A stretch of DNA of 64,000 nucleotides from Exiguobacterium antarcticum DSM 14480 (GTDB lineage Bacteria > Bacillota > Bacilli > Exiguobacteriales > Exiguobacteriaceae): NCBI RefSeq assembly GCF_000685865.1, contig NZ_JMKS01000003.1:558001-622000 (forward strand), written 5' to 3'. The notes under the pieces are model-generated. The model saw only the letters and a list, made by a program, of their open reading frames with translations, made no database searches and was not told the DNA's origin. Below are positions 17,271 through 25,621 of the stretch, in pieces (the first letter of the stretch is position 1; each line of letters opens with the position of its first letter). The translations under genes and the position numbers were made by a program.

Positions 17271-19445
17271 TTAACATGTTGCAATCGTTGTTGACAACGG
17301 AAGGACCATGATCCGGGCAACACCCTTCTCAATCGGCGTAACGGATGCGCGCTCTCCCTGGGCATGGACGTTCCACCGGTTATGATCAAGCGCAATCTCA
17401 ACAGATTCCATCGTCACATTGTGGACGACCAATGTCCGTTGCCAGGCATCATACGAATGGACAGCTTCGACTTCATAGGCGATGACTCCCGCGCGCATCG
17501 GTAAGAAATGAAAGAGTTCTTGAATCTGATTCGCCCGGTGCAGCCGAAAACCACCGTGCATCCGACGAATTTGTAAGATGTTCTTGAGATAGTCGACCAT
17601 CCGAGCATGCCGATCCCGTAACGTCCAATCGATTCGGTTGATGACATCAGGTGCGTTGTAACTATTTTCGACTCCACCTTTAGTCCGTCCGAATTCTTGC
17701 CCGGCATGAAGAAACGGTATCCCCGCTGATAAAAAGACAATCGTTTGGGCAAGTCGACTCATCTGCAGCCGCGTCCTTTCATCCAAATCCGGTCGAGCCA
17801 GCACCAACTTATCGTATAACGTATGGTTATCATGCGCCTCGACATAATTGATGGAATACGTCGGCTCCGGAAAACGCCCCACTGTTTGACCCGCTAGTGT
17901 GATACTGCCCGCCATTCCGTTTCGAACCTCGCCTTCCGGCCAACCGTTTCCTGAAACAAAACCACGGTCGGTCTCACTGAACGTCGATCCTTTTAATGCA
18001 TCTCGGAAGACATCATTAAAATGACCGACCTTAGGCATCTGTGACGCGAATGAACTGGTTGCTTTTTGACGGTGCGGAAGTGGTGTCGCTAAATCCCAAC
18101 CTTCCCCATACACTAAAATCGTCGGATCAATTGCATCTAACGCAGCCCGAACAGCATTCATCGTTTCGATATCATGGATCCCCATCAAATCAAATCGAAA
18201 AGCATCAATCCGAAAGACATCAGCAAAATACGTCAGACAGTCGACGATCATCCGCCTCATCATGAAACGTTCGGATGCCGTATCATTGCCGACACCGGTC
18301 CCATTGGCAAGTGTACCGTCTAATTCATACCGGAAATAGTAACCCGGCACCAAATGTTCGAGTGCCGAGTGTTCCCAGATGTAGACATGGTTCATGACGA
18401 CATCAAACGTCACACGAATTCCCGCTGCATGTAGTCGTTCCACCATCTCGGCATACTCCAAAATCCGGACTTTCGGATCGGTCGGGTCACTGGCATAACT
18501 CCCTGCAAGTGAAAACCATTGAACAGGATCATACCCCCAATTATACGGACGGCGACTCACTTCTTCTGTCGTCGTAAAAAAATGAACGGGAAGCAACTGA
18601 AGATGTGTGACACCAAGCTCAAGTAAATAGTCGATGCCGGTCGTCCGCCCCTCTGGTGAGACTGTTCCGGACTCCACGACTCCTAAGTATTGTCCAGGAT
18701 ATGCAGAACCGGAAGACGGATCGACTGTAAAATCACGTATATGTGCCTCATAAAGAATGGCATCCGTTGGTTTGATTAAGATCGGGCGTTTCTCACGGTG
18801 CGGAAAATGTTGATGGATTTCATGCTCAATATCAAGCAACACACCAAACCGGCCGTTGGTGCTCACTGCTTTTGCATACGGATCAACGATTTCATGTGTT
18901 CCGAGATACGTCGTCACCCGGTACCGGTATAAGCTATGTTCCCATTGCCGCGGAACGATCAGGCGATGAGCACCTCGTTCCTGCCGAACCAGTTCTTTTG
19001 TTTCCACTTCCTGCTCTTCTTGGTCGTAACGCACACACTCGATCCGCTCTGCGATGGGTGACCACACATATAAAACAATCTTCTCCTCTTGAAAAAGAAG
19101 ACCTAATGGTCCTTCATAACTGTATTTACGGTCAAATAACATCGTCCGGACGATTTGACTCGGTAAAACACGAAGTCGCTCTTGGTCGGGTAGTACGATT
19201 TCATAACACCGTTCCAACTCAATTGCTCGATCGAGCAGAAGCGTCAATTTGAATGTACCGTCACTCTCTTCCTGATTACTGATCCGGTGGTCGATCACCT
19301 GTCCATCGGATACAAGCAAAAAGTCATCCTGCCCGAACGGCATCATCGTTTCCAACAAAATGGTTTGAAACGTCATGAATTCGACTGAAATCAGCCTGGT
19401 TCGTTGTGTTCCCGGTTCACTGTTCCTCATCTCTTCACGCGACAA
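17271..19445 (-). CDS. amyX: Type I pullulanase (glycoside hydrolase family 13)
   Basis: 724 residues without signal peptide, so an intracellular debranching enzyme hydrolysing alpha-1,6 bonds in pullulan or glycogen-like glucans. The N-terminal CBM48-like region (about residues 100-190) is followed by the barrel. Type I marker YNWGYDPVQWF; region I DVVMNHVY; region II DAFRFDLMGIHD with the catalytic Asp; region III VYGEGWDLATPLPH with the catalytic Glu; region IV EAHDNHTLYD. The start codon is uncertain: the TTG at 19445 has only a distant GGAGGG, and ATGs at residues 6 and 24 are alternatives. Confidence 0.93.
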   Translation of the reverse strand: MSREEMRNSEPGTQRTRLISVEFMTFQTILLETMMPFGQDDFLLVSDGQVIDHRISNQEESDGTFKLTLLLDRAIELERCYEIVLPDQERLRVLPSQIVRTMLFDRKYSYEGPLGLLFQEEKIVLYVWSPIAERIECVRYDQEEQEVETKELVRQERGAHRLIVPRQWEHSLYRYRVTTYLGTHEIVDPYAKAVSTNGRFGVLLDIEHEIHQHFPHREKRPILIKPTDAILYEAHIRDFTVDPSSGSAYPGQYLGVVESGTVSPEGRTTGIDYLLELGVTHLQLLPVHFFTTTEEVSRRPYNWGYDPVQWFSLAGSYASDPTDPKVRILEYAEMVERLHAAGIRVTFDVVMNHVYIWEHSALEHLVPGYYFRYELDGTLANGTGVGNDTASERFMMRRMIVDCLTYFADVFRIDAFRFDLMGIHDIETMNAVRAALDAIDPTILVYGEGWDLATPLPHRQKATSSFASQMPKVGHFNDVFRDALKGSTFSETDRGFVSGNGWPEGEVRNGMAGSITLAGQTVGRFPEPTYSINYVEAHDNHTLYDKLVLARPDLDERTRLQMSRLAQTIVFLSAGIPFLHAGQEFGRTKGGVENSYNAPDVINRIDWTLRDRHARMVDYLKNILQIRRMHGGFRLHRANQIQELFHFLPMRAGVIAYEVEAVHSYDAWQRTLVVHNVTMESVEIALDHNRWNVHAQGERASVTPIEKGVARIMVLPLSTTIATC

Positions 19446-19469
19446 TCGGATGTCTTGTCGCTTCCCTCC

Positions 19470-20336
19470 CTATTTACGAATCCGTTCGTTTTCCTGATTG
19501 TTCAATGCCATCTGAAATGTAACCGAAACCGTCTCCTTGAGGATTTGCTCACACACCCGCATCTGGGACGCTTTTGTATGTGGAGCAGACGCATTCATTT
19601 TCCGTAACCATTCACTAAAATCAATTTTACTGACATAGGTGGTCGTCGTCTCTTTTGGGATATGATCAAAATATCCTTGCGACGTGATGACGACGCGTTC
19701 GATTGGCAACATGAATTCCGAACCTAAAATCATCCGTAAGACATCTTCTGTCCGTTTCAGGCTAATCAACGGGTTGACGATATTTTTAGACGACGCCTTA
19801 AACGGTTGCTCCCGCCAGAGTTTATCGCGCTTAATATGATAGATACTCTCTTCTCCGTCAAGCCAATCGAGCAGATAAATCCTAGAAGGTCCGACGATGA
19901 ATGGACTGAGTTCGACCTCACCTTGTTGATACTGAATGACGGCCCGATAAAACATGCCGAATTGATCATTCAATAAATGAAGCATCTGATAAAAATCGAG
20001 ATGCCGTCTTAACGGCAGGCGCCAGATGTCTTCTTCCGTCGCTCCACCGGCTACATAAACTAATTTCTGTACTTCGACCCGTTTTTTATACCATTTATCA
20101 AAGGCCGTCTTCGAAATCTGCTTACCGGGTACTTGAACGACCTCCGCTTTCTTAAACGGTTGCCACCATTTCTTAGGACGTACAATCGTTTCACCCGGAA
20201 ACAATTCTCCCGCCTCCCATTTTTTTAACACATTTGCATAATCCACAAGTTGTTGTTCTTTAAATCGTTTCGAGACTTCTAACGGATTTCGTTCATATCG
20301 ACTTTCCAAATCATACAGTTTCATCAGCAATGCCAT
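19470..20336 (-). CDS. ytlQ: YtlQ-like conserved protein
   Basis: 288 residues, no signal peptide or membrane helix. Rich in charged and aromatic residues (WWQPFKKAEVVQVPGKQISK, DFYQMLHLLNDQFGMFYRAV, IYLLDWLDGEESIYHIKRDK). Size and position between the 2'-5' RNA ligase gene and amyX match B. subtilis ytlQ; a nuclease-related fold has been suggested for such proteins, but I see no decisive catalytic motif. GAGGTGATACG precedes the ATG. Function unknown. Confidence 0.7.
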   Translation of the reverse strand: MALLMKLYDLESRYERNPLEVSKRFKEQQLVDYANVLKKWEAGELFPGETIVRPKKWWQPFKKAEVVQVPGKQISKTAFDKWYKKRVEVQKLVYVAGGATEEDIWRLPLRRHLDFYQMLHLLNDQFGMFYRAVIQYQQGEVELSPFIVGPSRIYLLDWLDGEESIYHIKRDKLWREQPFKASSKNIVNPLISLKRTEDVLRMILGSEFMLPIERVVITSQGYFDHIPKETTTTYVSKIDFSEWLRKMNASAPHTKASQMRVCEQILKETVSVTFQMALNNQENERIRK

Positions 20337-20348
20337 CGTATCACCTCA

Positions 20349-20861
20349 TTATTTCTTCCCGAATTGAAACCGTGTATCGGCCTGATAGCGTGGTCGACTG
20401 GTAGGGCAAATTTTATATAAAATGATTTCGTTTACGTCCACATAACTAGCCGGTATTCCTTCGGGGGGAAGAAGCGTCACTTCCTGCCTCCATTTTTTCG
20501 CTAGAGTAACGTGCGGAAGGAACGGTCGTGATGGCGTCGGATCTATTTTTTGCGCCAGTTGAAGCAATTGATCGTTTAACGCCGGCCCGACCGCAAACAC
20601 ACGCGGACGTTCAGCCACACCAAACCGTTCGAGATGATCCAAATGGAGTGTCAATCCCGGCACCGTCTCAACGAGGTCCGACAAACGAGTTCGCCAGTCC
20701 GCTAACTCCGTTTCTGTCAAAGCACCTAAGAAACGAAGGGTCAGGTGATACTCGTCCGGCTCATAAACCGTTTTATAATACTGCTCCAATCGTAAGGGTG
20801 TCGCAAATTGTATCAGTTGCTCGTCTACTATCGGAAGGGCGATGAAATAATGTGCGTCCAT
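20349..20861 (-). CDS. thpR: RNA 2',3'-cyclic phosphodiesterase / 2'-5' RNA ligase family (ThpR, YtlP)
   Basis: 170 residues with the two catalytic tetrapeptides of the 2H phosphoesterase superfamily: HLTL (in DEYHLTLRFLGALTE) and HVTL (in RPFLPHVTLAKK), about 80 residues apart. The family cleaves 2',3'-cyclic phosphates and can ligate tRNA halves in vitro. The ATG at 20861 has AAGGAG at eight bases and starts five bases after the MFS gene stop, suggesting co-transcription. The longer frame to 20903 is discarded. Confidence 0.9.
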   Translation of the reverse strand: MDAHYFIALPIVDEQLIQFATPLRLEQYYKTVYEPDEYHLTLRFLGALTETELADWRTRLSDLVETVPGLTLHLDHLERFGVAERPRVFAVGPALNDQLLQLAQKIDPTPSRPFLPHVTLAKKWRQEVTLLPPEGIPASYVDVNEIILYKICPTSRPRYQADTRFQFGKK

Positions 20862-20866
20862 GCGAG

Positions 20867-22012
20867 TCACTCCTTGATTTTCCCACTGATGAGATAGAGA
20901 CATGCCCCGAAGAGGCTACTACCTGTATATACCCAAAATACCGTATAGATGGTTCCTTGATCAAAAACGAAACCACTCATTAAATTAAATAAAGCCGTCG
21001 CTAAACCCGTCGTCGTCGCCATGTATGTGCTGACCGCCGTCGCTACTGTCGACGCAGGTACCAGCGAACGGACGTAGTCAAGTGCGACCGGAATCAACAA
21101 GCCGACGATCAGTCCTTGTAATGCCGCAAGTATCCACAACGTCCAAACCGGTGGTTCAAGAGCTAACAGCCCTGTTCGCATTGCCGATAATAACGAGACG
21201 AAAACAAGGACCGGAATCGGACCAAATCGTAACATCACACGGGTTGCCACGCGCATAAATGGAATTTCACATAGAACAGCGACAAAAAATAAGGTGCCGA
21301 CGAGTGCCGTCGATTCTCCACGAATCGTCACGTAACTACCAAAATAATAGTTATTAGCAAAAATCGGTCCGAATACTAAACTTCCGCCTGCCAAAAACAG
21401 CAAAAAGCGTTTGTTGGAAAATAACGTCGCTAACGGAACATGTTCACGCTCCACCGATCCGACAGGGGTTTCTTCGATGCCGATCAGGACCAGGAACCCA
21501 AGCACAAGTGCTGCTCCACTTGCATAAAAAATCGCACCAAGTGACCCTTGCTCCGTCACTTGACCTAAAATAAACACAGCAAGCGCAAAGCCGGCAGAGC
21601 CAAATAATCGTAATGCTCCATAGTCAACCGACTTTCGTTTTGAAAATTCAATCGCTAACGTGTCGACAAGCGGAATATGTGCACACTGGAACAATGCCCA
21701 GAGAGAAGCAATCAATAATAACAACAGATAAACGGAAGTCAGCAAATAGCTGACCGTCAGGAGACCTGCTGCAAGTAACGCGATGAGCAACAACCGTTTC
21801 GGTCGTCCAAACCGGTCTGCCGCCATTCCCCAGACCGGTTGCAAGACAATCGATAATACCGGTCCAACTGCAACAATCGTCCCAATTTCGGATGCCGATA
21901 ACCGGAAGGCATCATTTGAAAAATAAAGTGTCAAATACGGAATGAGTGCACCTTGCCCAAAAAAGATGAAAAAATAGAGTGCTTGAAAATGATATTTTTG
22001 ACGATGGATCAC
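20867..22012 (-). CDS. MFS transporter (sugar/nucleoside-symporter-like)
   Basis: About 381 residues with 12 hydrophobic segments. MFS motif A-like loop GMAADRFGRPKRLLLIALLAAG follows the second helix. The N-terminus (YHFQALYFFIFFGQGALIPYLTLYF) resembles the LacY/HcaT-like MFS_1_like group, B. subtilis YwbF-type. The GTG at 22012 is chosen since AAGGAG lies eight bases before it. Substrate unknown. It leads the run MFS-thpR-ytlQ-amyX-ytmP. Confidence 0.75.
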   Translation of the reverse strand: MIHRQKYHFQALYFFIFFGQGALIPYLTLYFSNDAFRLSASEIGTIVAVGPVLSIVLQPVWGMAADRFGRPKRLLLIALLAAGLLTVSYLLTSVYLLLLLIASLWALFQCAHIPLVDTLAIEFSKRKSVDYGALRLFGSAGFALAVFILGQVTEQGSLGAIFYASGAALVLGFLVLIGIEETPVGSVEREHVPLATLFSNKRFLLFLAGGSLVFGPIFANNYYFGSYVTIRGESTALVGTLFFVAVLCEIPFMRVATRVMLRFGPIPVLVFVSLLSAMRTGLLALEPPVWTLWILAALQGLIVGLLIPVALDYVRSLVPASTVATAVSTYMATTTGLATALFNLMSGFVFDQGTIYTVFWVYTGSSLFGACLYLISGKIKE

Positions 22013-22119
22013 AACTGACGCTCCTTTAAGAATCAATCCCCCTATCACTATGGATTCGGGGGATCATTTCATTATGAAATTGACGATTGAACAGGCATGT
22101 CACGGTGTCGAAACGATGA

Positions 22120-23517
22120 TTATTTCGCTAACTCGTAAATTGCTTCTGCGTAAATCGCTACTGCCAACAACAACTCTTCAAAATCAACATACTCATCCAC
22201 TTGGTGTGCCACTTCCGGCCCACCTGGGAAAACAGGTCCAAATGCAACACCTGCCGTCAGAGAACGAGCATACGTCCCACCACCGATTGCAATCAAATCT
22301 GCTTTTTGATTCGTCTGTCGTTCATAAACTGCACTGAGTGTCCGAATCAATTCATGTTCCGGATCGACATGGTGCGGTGGCATATGGGTCCGTGTCTGCA
22401 ACTCAAAACCGTAAGCGATCGCTGCTTCTTTGATCAGTTGCAACCGCTCAGTGAAATCTGCACTGTATGGATAACGAATGTTGATCGAAGCCGTCCCTTG
22501 TTCCCCTTCGTAACGGAAGACACCCCCGTTGATCGTCAAGTCGCCTGTTTCGTCTGATGCTGCGACGCCAAGCGCCACCCCTCTTGAATCGCGGAACATA
22601 TGGACCGCCATCTCGATGTAACGGCGACCATTGTAATCCAAATGGAGGGTATTTAAGAAACGAGCCAAGTGGAGGGCAGCATTTTTACCGTTGTCCGGTT
22701 CCATGGCGTGTGCCGCCACACCCATCACTTCAAAGACAAGTCCTTCTGCCGTTTCCTTGACTGTTCCCGTCAGCCCTTGTTCTTCCAGATGCTGATGGAA
22801 CTTCTCTTCGATCGTCCCGCGTTCTGCCACATGAACGGTCGCTGTCGCATGCCCCGGAACCATGTTCGGGCGTTCTCCCCCTTCAAAACGGACGAGATGG
22901 TAACCGGTATCGGCCGTTTTCACGGGTTTCCCTTGTGTCAGTAAACCATCGTATAACCCTTTTTCCGCATTAATGATTGGAAAGTCCGCGTCAGGAGCAA
23001 ATCCAAGCGTCGGCATTTCTTCATGTTTAAAGTAATGGTTCACACAACGCCATTCACTTTCTTCATCTCCACCTGCAATCAAACGAATCCGTTTCGAAAG
23101 CGGCAACCCTAACTCCTTGACGATTTTTAACGCGTAATACGCCGCCATCGTCGGTCCTTTGTCATCGATTGCTCCCCGGGCGTACAACTTCCCATCCGCT
23201 AAAGTTGGATTAAAGGGTCCGTACGTCCAGTTGTCGCCTCCAGCAGGTACCACGTCGAGGTGGCACAGGATGCCGAGTAATTCCTGTCCTTGACCATATT
23301 CAAGATGCCCGGCATAACCGTCGACATTTTTCGTGACGAATCCATCTCGTTCGCCTAAGGCGAGCATCCAATCGAGTGCGCGTTTGACTTCTCCACCAAA
23401 CGGAGCACCTTCTTCGATCGTCGTTTCATCAAGGATGCTCGGAATCCGTAACAACTCTTTTAAATCAGCTAAAAGATCCTCGCGTCGAGCCAAGACTTCT
23501 TCTTTCCAGTTGACCAT
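22120..23517 (-). CDS. pepV: Dipeptidase PepV (M20 family)
   Basis: 465 residues. A dinuclear zinc dipeptidase releasing N-terminal residues from dipeptides in the cytosol. Signatures: [15 protein letters not shown] (metal His and catalytic Asp), [19 protein letters not shown] (bridging Asp), [16 protein letters not shown] (catalytic Glu), [14 protein letters not shown], and the C-terminal GGGTYARS with the last metal His in VAHQVDEYV. Matches PepV/YtjP in length and layout. Monocistronic; no clear terminator is visible downstream. Confidence 0.95.
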   Translation of the reverse strand: MVNWKEEVLARREDLLADLKELLRIPSILDETTIEEGAPFGGEVKRALDWMLALGERDGFVTKNVDGYAGHLEYGQGQELLGILCHLDVVPAGGDNWTYGPFNPTLADGKLYARGAIDDKGPTMAAYYALKIVKELGLPLSKRIRLIAGGDEESEWRCVNHYFKHEEMPTLGFAPDADFPIINAEKGLYDGLLTQGKPVKTADTGYHLVRFEGGERPNMVPGHATATVHVAERGTIEEKFHQHLEEQGLTGTVKETAEGLVFEVMGVAAHAMEPDNGKNAALHLARFLNTLHLDYNGRRYIEMAVHMFRDSRGVALGVAASDETGDLTINGGVFRYEGEQGTASINIRYPYSADFTERLQLIKEAAIAYGFELQTRTHMPPHHVDPEHELIRTLSAVYERQTNQKADLIAIGGGTYARSLTAGVAFGPVFPGGPEVAHQVDEYVDFEELLLAVAIYAEAIYELAK

Positions 23518-23824
23518 TACACTTCTCTCCCTTATCCGCTAATTCGTTCACCTCTAAGTATAGCGAAAATTTGACAATTACGAACATCCAAAATACGAAA
23601 TCTTTTGTTATTAGCCTTTAAACGAACATTAAGAGATTAAAAAAGACGATTCATTCGTCAATGAGTATGTATTGATTGTGTTATTTTTGAAAACGTTCGG
23701 TTAAATTACTTGCATTCTATACTAAAAGAGTTATACTAAAGGCGAAACAACTTAATTACTCATCGTCTTTTGTCACCCGAAGCTTTAGAACACTATTCTA
23801 TCCATTGGGGGAGTGGTTATACCA
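23518..23824 (+). promoter_or_regulatory. Intergenic region with putative sigma-A promoter (TTGCAT-16-TATACT at 23710-23737)
   Basis: This A/T-rich gap of about 300 bases between pepV and the DeoR-type gene contains TTGCAT, 16 bases, TATACT. It also holds a cre-like TTGAAAACGTTCGGT just upstream (one mismatch in the last half-site) and a small palindrome GACGATTCATTCGTC. No ORF with a ribosome-binding site was seen apart from the downstream gene. Confidence 0.45.
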
Positions 23825-24043
23825 ATGAAAGATTCTACAGACCGTATGTTGACCCGTATTAAATCGATTTATCTCTATATCAATGAGAACGGAGCTACTA
23901 CGACAGCAGACTTGGTTGAAGAGTTCGGGATTACATCAAGAACCGTTCAACGTGACTTGAATGTACTCGAATACAACAACCTCATTGTAAGCCCAAGACG
24001 CGGTACTTGGACATCAAGTAAAAAACAACGACAAGCCGGCTGA
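23825..24043 (+). CDS. ytzE: Small DeoR-type helix-turn-helix protein (YtzE-like)
   Basis: 72 residues comprising only the DNA-binding domain of DeoR regulators: TTTADLVEEFGITSRTVQRDLNVLEYNNLIVSPRRGTW is a winged helix-turn-helix with the family RDL signature. The usual sugar-phosphate-binding domain is absent, as in B. subtilis ytzE. It may bind DNA without a ligand or pair with another protein. The ATG at 23825 has GGGGGAG 11 bases upstream, a little long. Confidence 0.8.
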   Translation: MKDSTDRMLTRIKSIYLYINENGATTTADLVEEFGITSRTVQRDLNVLEYNNLIVSPRRGTWTSSKKQRQAG

Positions 24044-24075
24044 TTAAGATGTTTCATCAGACTATTTTCTGTTAC

Positions 24076-24101
24076 GACGCGAATCCTTCGCGTCTTTTTT
24101 T
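24076..24101 (+). terminator. Intrinsic terminator after ytzE
   Basis: GACGCGAA, TCC, TTCGCGTC then TTTTTTT. Confidence 0.9.
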
Positions 24102-24126
24102 GTTATTTTTTTTTCAAGCAGGGTAT
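24102..24126 (+). promoter_or_regulatory. Possible sigma-B promoter for the oxidoreductase gene
   Basis: GTTATT, 13 bases, GGGTAT. The -10 is a perfect sigma-B match, but the -35 is only half-matching. Located 27 bases before the start codon. Confidence 0.3.
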
Positions 24127-24152
24127 ATCTAGTTTGAGAAGGAGATGATGAG

Positions 24153-24785
24153 ATGAATATTTTAATTATTGGAGCAAACGGAACAACAGGTCGAAAAATG
24201 GTCGAATTGATTGGCAAACAAGGCCAACACCAAGCCATCGCCGTCGTCCGGGAAGAAAATCAGATCAATGATCTGATTGCACTTGGTGCTTCTGAAGTAC
24301 GCCTGGGCGACTTAACAAAAGAGGTCACAGATGTCGTCAAAGATGCCGACGTCGTCATTTTTGCAGCCGGTGCCGGTGGAGCTTCTGAAGAATTGACGCG
24401 CGCCGTCGACAAGGATGGTGCCATTAAGGTCATTGATGCTGCCAAAGCGAGTGGAATTAAACGTTTCTTGATGCTCAGTTCAGTCGGTGCCGATCATCCG
24501 CAAGGTGATTTAAAAGTGTATCTTGAGTCTAAAGGGGCTGCCGACCGTCATCTAAAAGACAGCGGTCTTGACTATACGATCGTCCGTCCCGGTCCACTCA
24601 GTTATGATGCGCCAACGGGGACGATTGAAACAAAAGAACATTTTGATTCGTATGAAGGGCGAGAAGTTCCACGTGATGACGTCGCCGCTCTGTTCGTCAC
24701 GTTGATTGATCATCCGACTCAGACACATCAATTCGAAGTATTAAGCGGTCCTTATCCGATTGCGGAAGCTCTTCGCAATCAATGA
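24153..24785 (+). CDS. NAD(P)-binding oxidoreductase of the atypical SDR type (YhfK-like)
   Basis: 210 residues. N-terminal Rossmann motif ILIIGANGTTGRKMVELI (TGxxGxxG-type) followed by VVIFAAGAGG, FLMLSSVGAD and YTIVRPGPLSYD. The pattern is that of the NAD(P)H-binding (NmrA/atypical SDR-a5) group such as B. subtilis YhfK. The usual YxxxK is replaced by VYLESKGAADRHL, where Tyr and Lys are retained at spacing four. Substrate unknown; members are often stress-induced quinone or flavin reductase-like proteins. Ribosome-binding site GAAGGAGATG. Confidence 0.85.
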   Translation: MNILIIGANGTTGRKMVELIGKQGQHQAIAVVREENQINDLIALGASEVRLGDLTKEVTDVVKDADVVIFAAGAGGASEELTRAVDKDGAIKVIDAAKASGIKRFLMLSSVGADHPQGDLKVYLESKGAADRHLKDSGLDYTIVRPGPLSYDAPTGTIETKEHFDSYEGREVPRDDVAALFVTLIDHPTQTHQFEVLSGPYPIAEALRNQ

Positions 24786-24790
24786 TCACC

Positions 24791-24897
24791 AAAAAGAGGC
24801 TGGGACATAACTCGGCTTTATAAAGCCAAAGGCCCTCGAAACATTTTCGTTTCGAGGGCCTTTTTCTATAGAGTCAGTTAGTTATGTCCTAGACTCT
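24791..24897. repeat. Nested hairpin element with GGGACATAAC arms, acting as bidirectional terminator
   Basis: Outer arms GGGACATAACT and AGTTATGTCCT flank two inner hairpins: GGCTTTATAAAGCC, and the strong AAAGGCCCTCGAAAC/GTTTCGAGGGCCTTT with a T-run. It lies between two convergent genes. The opening AGAGGCTGGGACATAAC resembles a motif I remember as common in intergenic regions of staphylococci, enterococci and relatives; the copy number here is not known. Confidence 0.7.
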
Positions 24898-24901
24898 TAA
24901 T

Positions 24902-25621
24902 TCATTCTGGTTTCCAATCAAATAATGCCAGTTCGCCCCGTGTCAGCTCACGGTATTCCCCTGCTTCGAGCGTCGGATCGAGTGGCAATTGACCAATCGA
25001 TAATCGTTTGAGATAGCTGACTTCCTTCCCAAGCGCGAGCATCATTCGTTTCACTTGATGGAACTTCCCTTCGGTGATGGTCAGCTCAAGCGTCGACGTC
25101 TCATCCGTCGCTTCTAAGATGACGAGTTTACCAGGTTTTGTTTTATATCCATCATCCAGCGTCACACCTTCTGCCACTTCCTCGACGTCCTCTTCCGTCA
25201 ACATCCCGATGACTTCTGCATAATAGACTTTTTCGACATGTTTTTTCGGTGACATCAACGCATGATTAAAGGAACCATCATTCGTTAACAACAATAATCC
25301 TTCCGTATCCTTATCCAAACGACCGACCGGGAATGGTTTAAAGTACGTGACATCTTCAAGCAACAAATCGATGACGGTTTGATCCCGTTTGTCTTCCGTC
25401 GCACTGATTACACCAGGTGGTTTGTTCATCATCAAGTAGACGAATTTTTGATACGTAACCGGTTCGCCATACAAAAGTACGTGTTGTTTTTCTGTATCGA
25501 CATGTTGTTTCGGGTCGAATACGATTTCTCCATCGACTTGAATCGCACCCGATTTGAGTAATTGTTTCACTTCTTTGCGTGATCCTGCTCCCATGTTTGA
25601 GAGTAATTTATCTAGACGCAT
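24902..25621 (-). CDS. Pseudouridine synthase of the RsuA/RluB family (YtzG-like)
   Basis: 239 residues. S4 RNA-binding domain at residues 1-50 (MRLDKLLSNMGAGSRKEVKQ, GAIQVDG), then the catalytic domain with MMNKPPGVIS and PVGRLDKDTEGLLLLTNDG, where the Asp in GRLDKDT is the nucleophile. The family modifies a uridine in 16S rRNA (RsuA type) or 23S rRNA (RluB type); the shorter C-terminus fits RsuA/YtzG. The start overlaps the end of the flippase gene by 14 bases, indicating translational coupling. Confidence 0.9.
   Translation of the reverse strand: MRLDKLLSNMGAGSRKEVKQLLKSGAIQVDGEIVFDPKQHVDTEKQHVLLYGEPVTYQKFVYLMMNKPPGVISATEDKRDQTVIDLLLEDVTYFKPFPVGRLDKDTEGLLLLTNDGSFNHALMSPKKHVEKVYYAEVIGMLTEEDVEEVAEGVTLDDGYKTKPGKLVILEATDETSTLELTITEGKFHQVKRMMLALGKEVSYLKRLSIGQLPLDPTLEAGEYRELTRGELALFDWKPE

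Noticed and set aside
23697-23711. Possible cre site TTGAAAACGTTCGGT before ytzE
   Set aside because: One key half-site base is wrong and there is no metabolic reason; mentioned only as cre-like within the intergenic entry.
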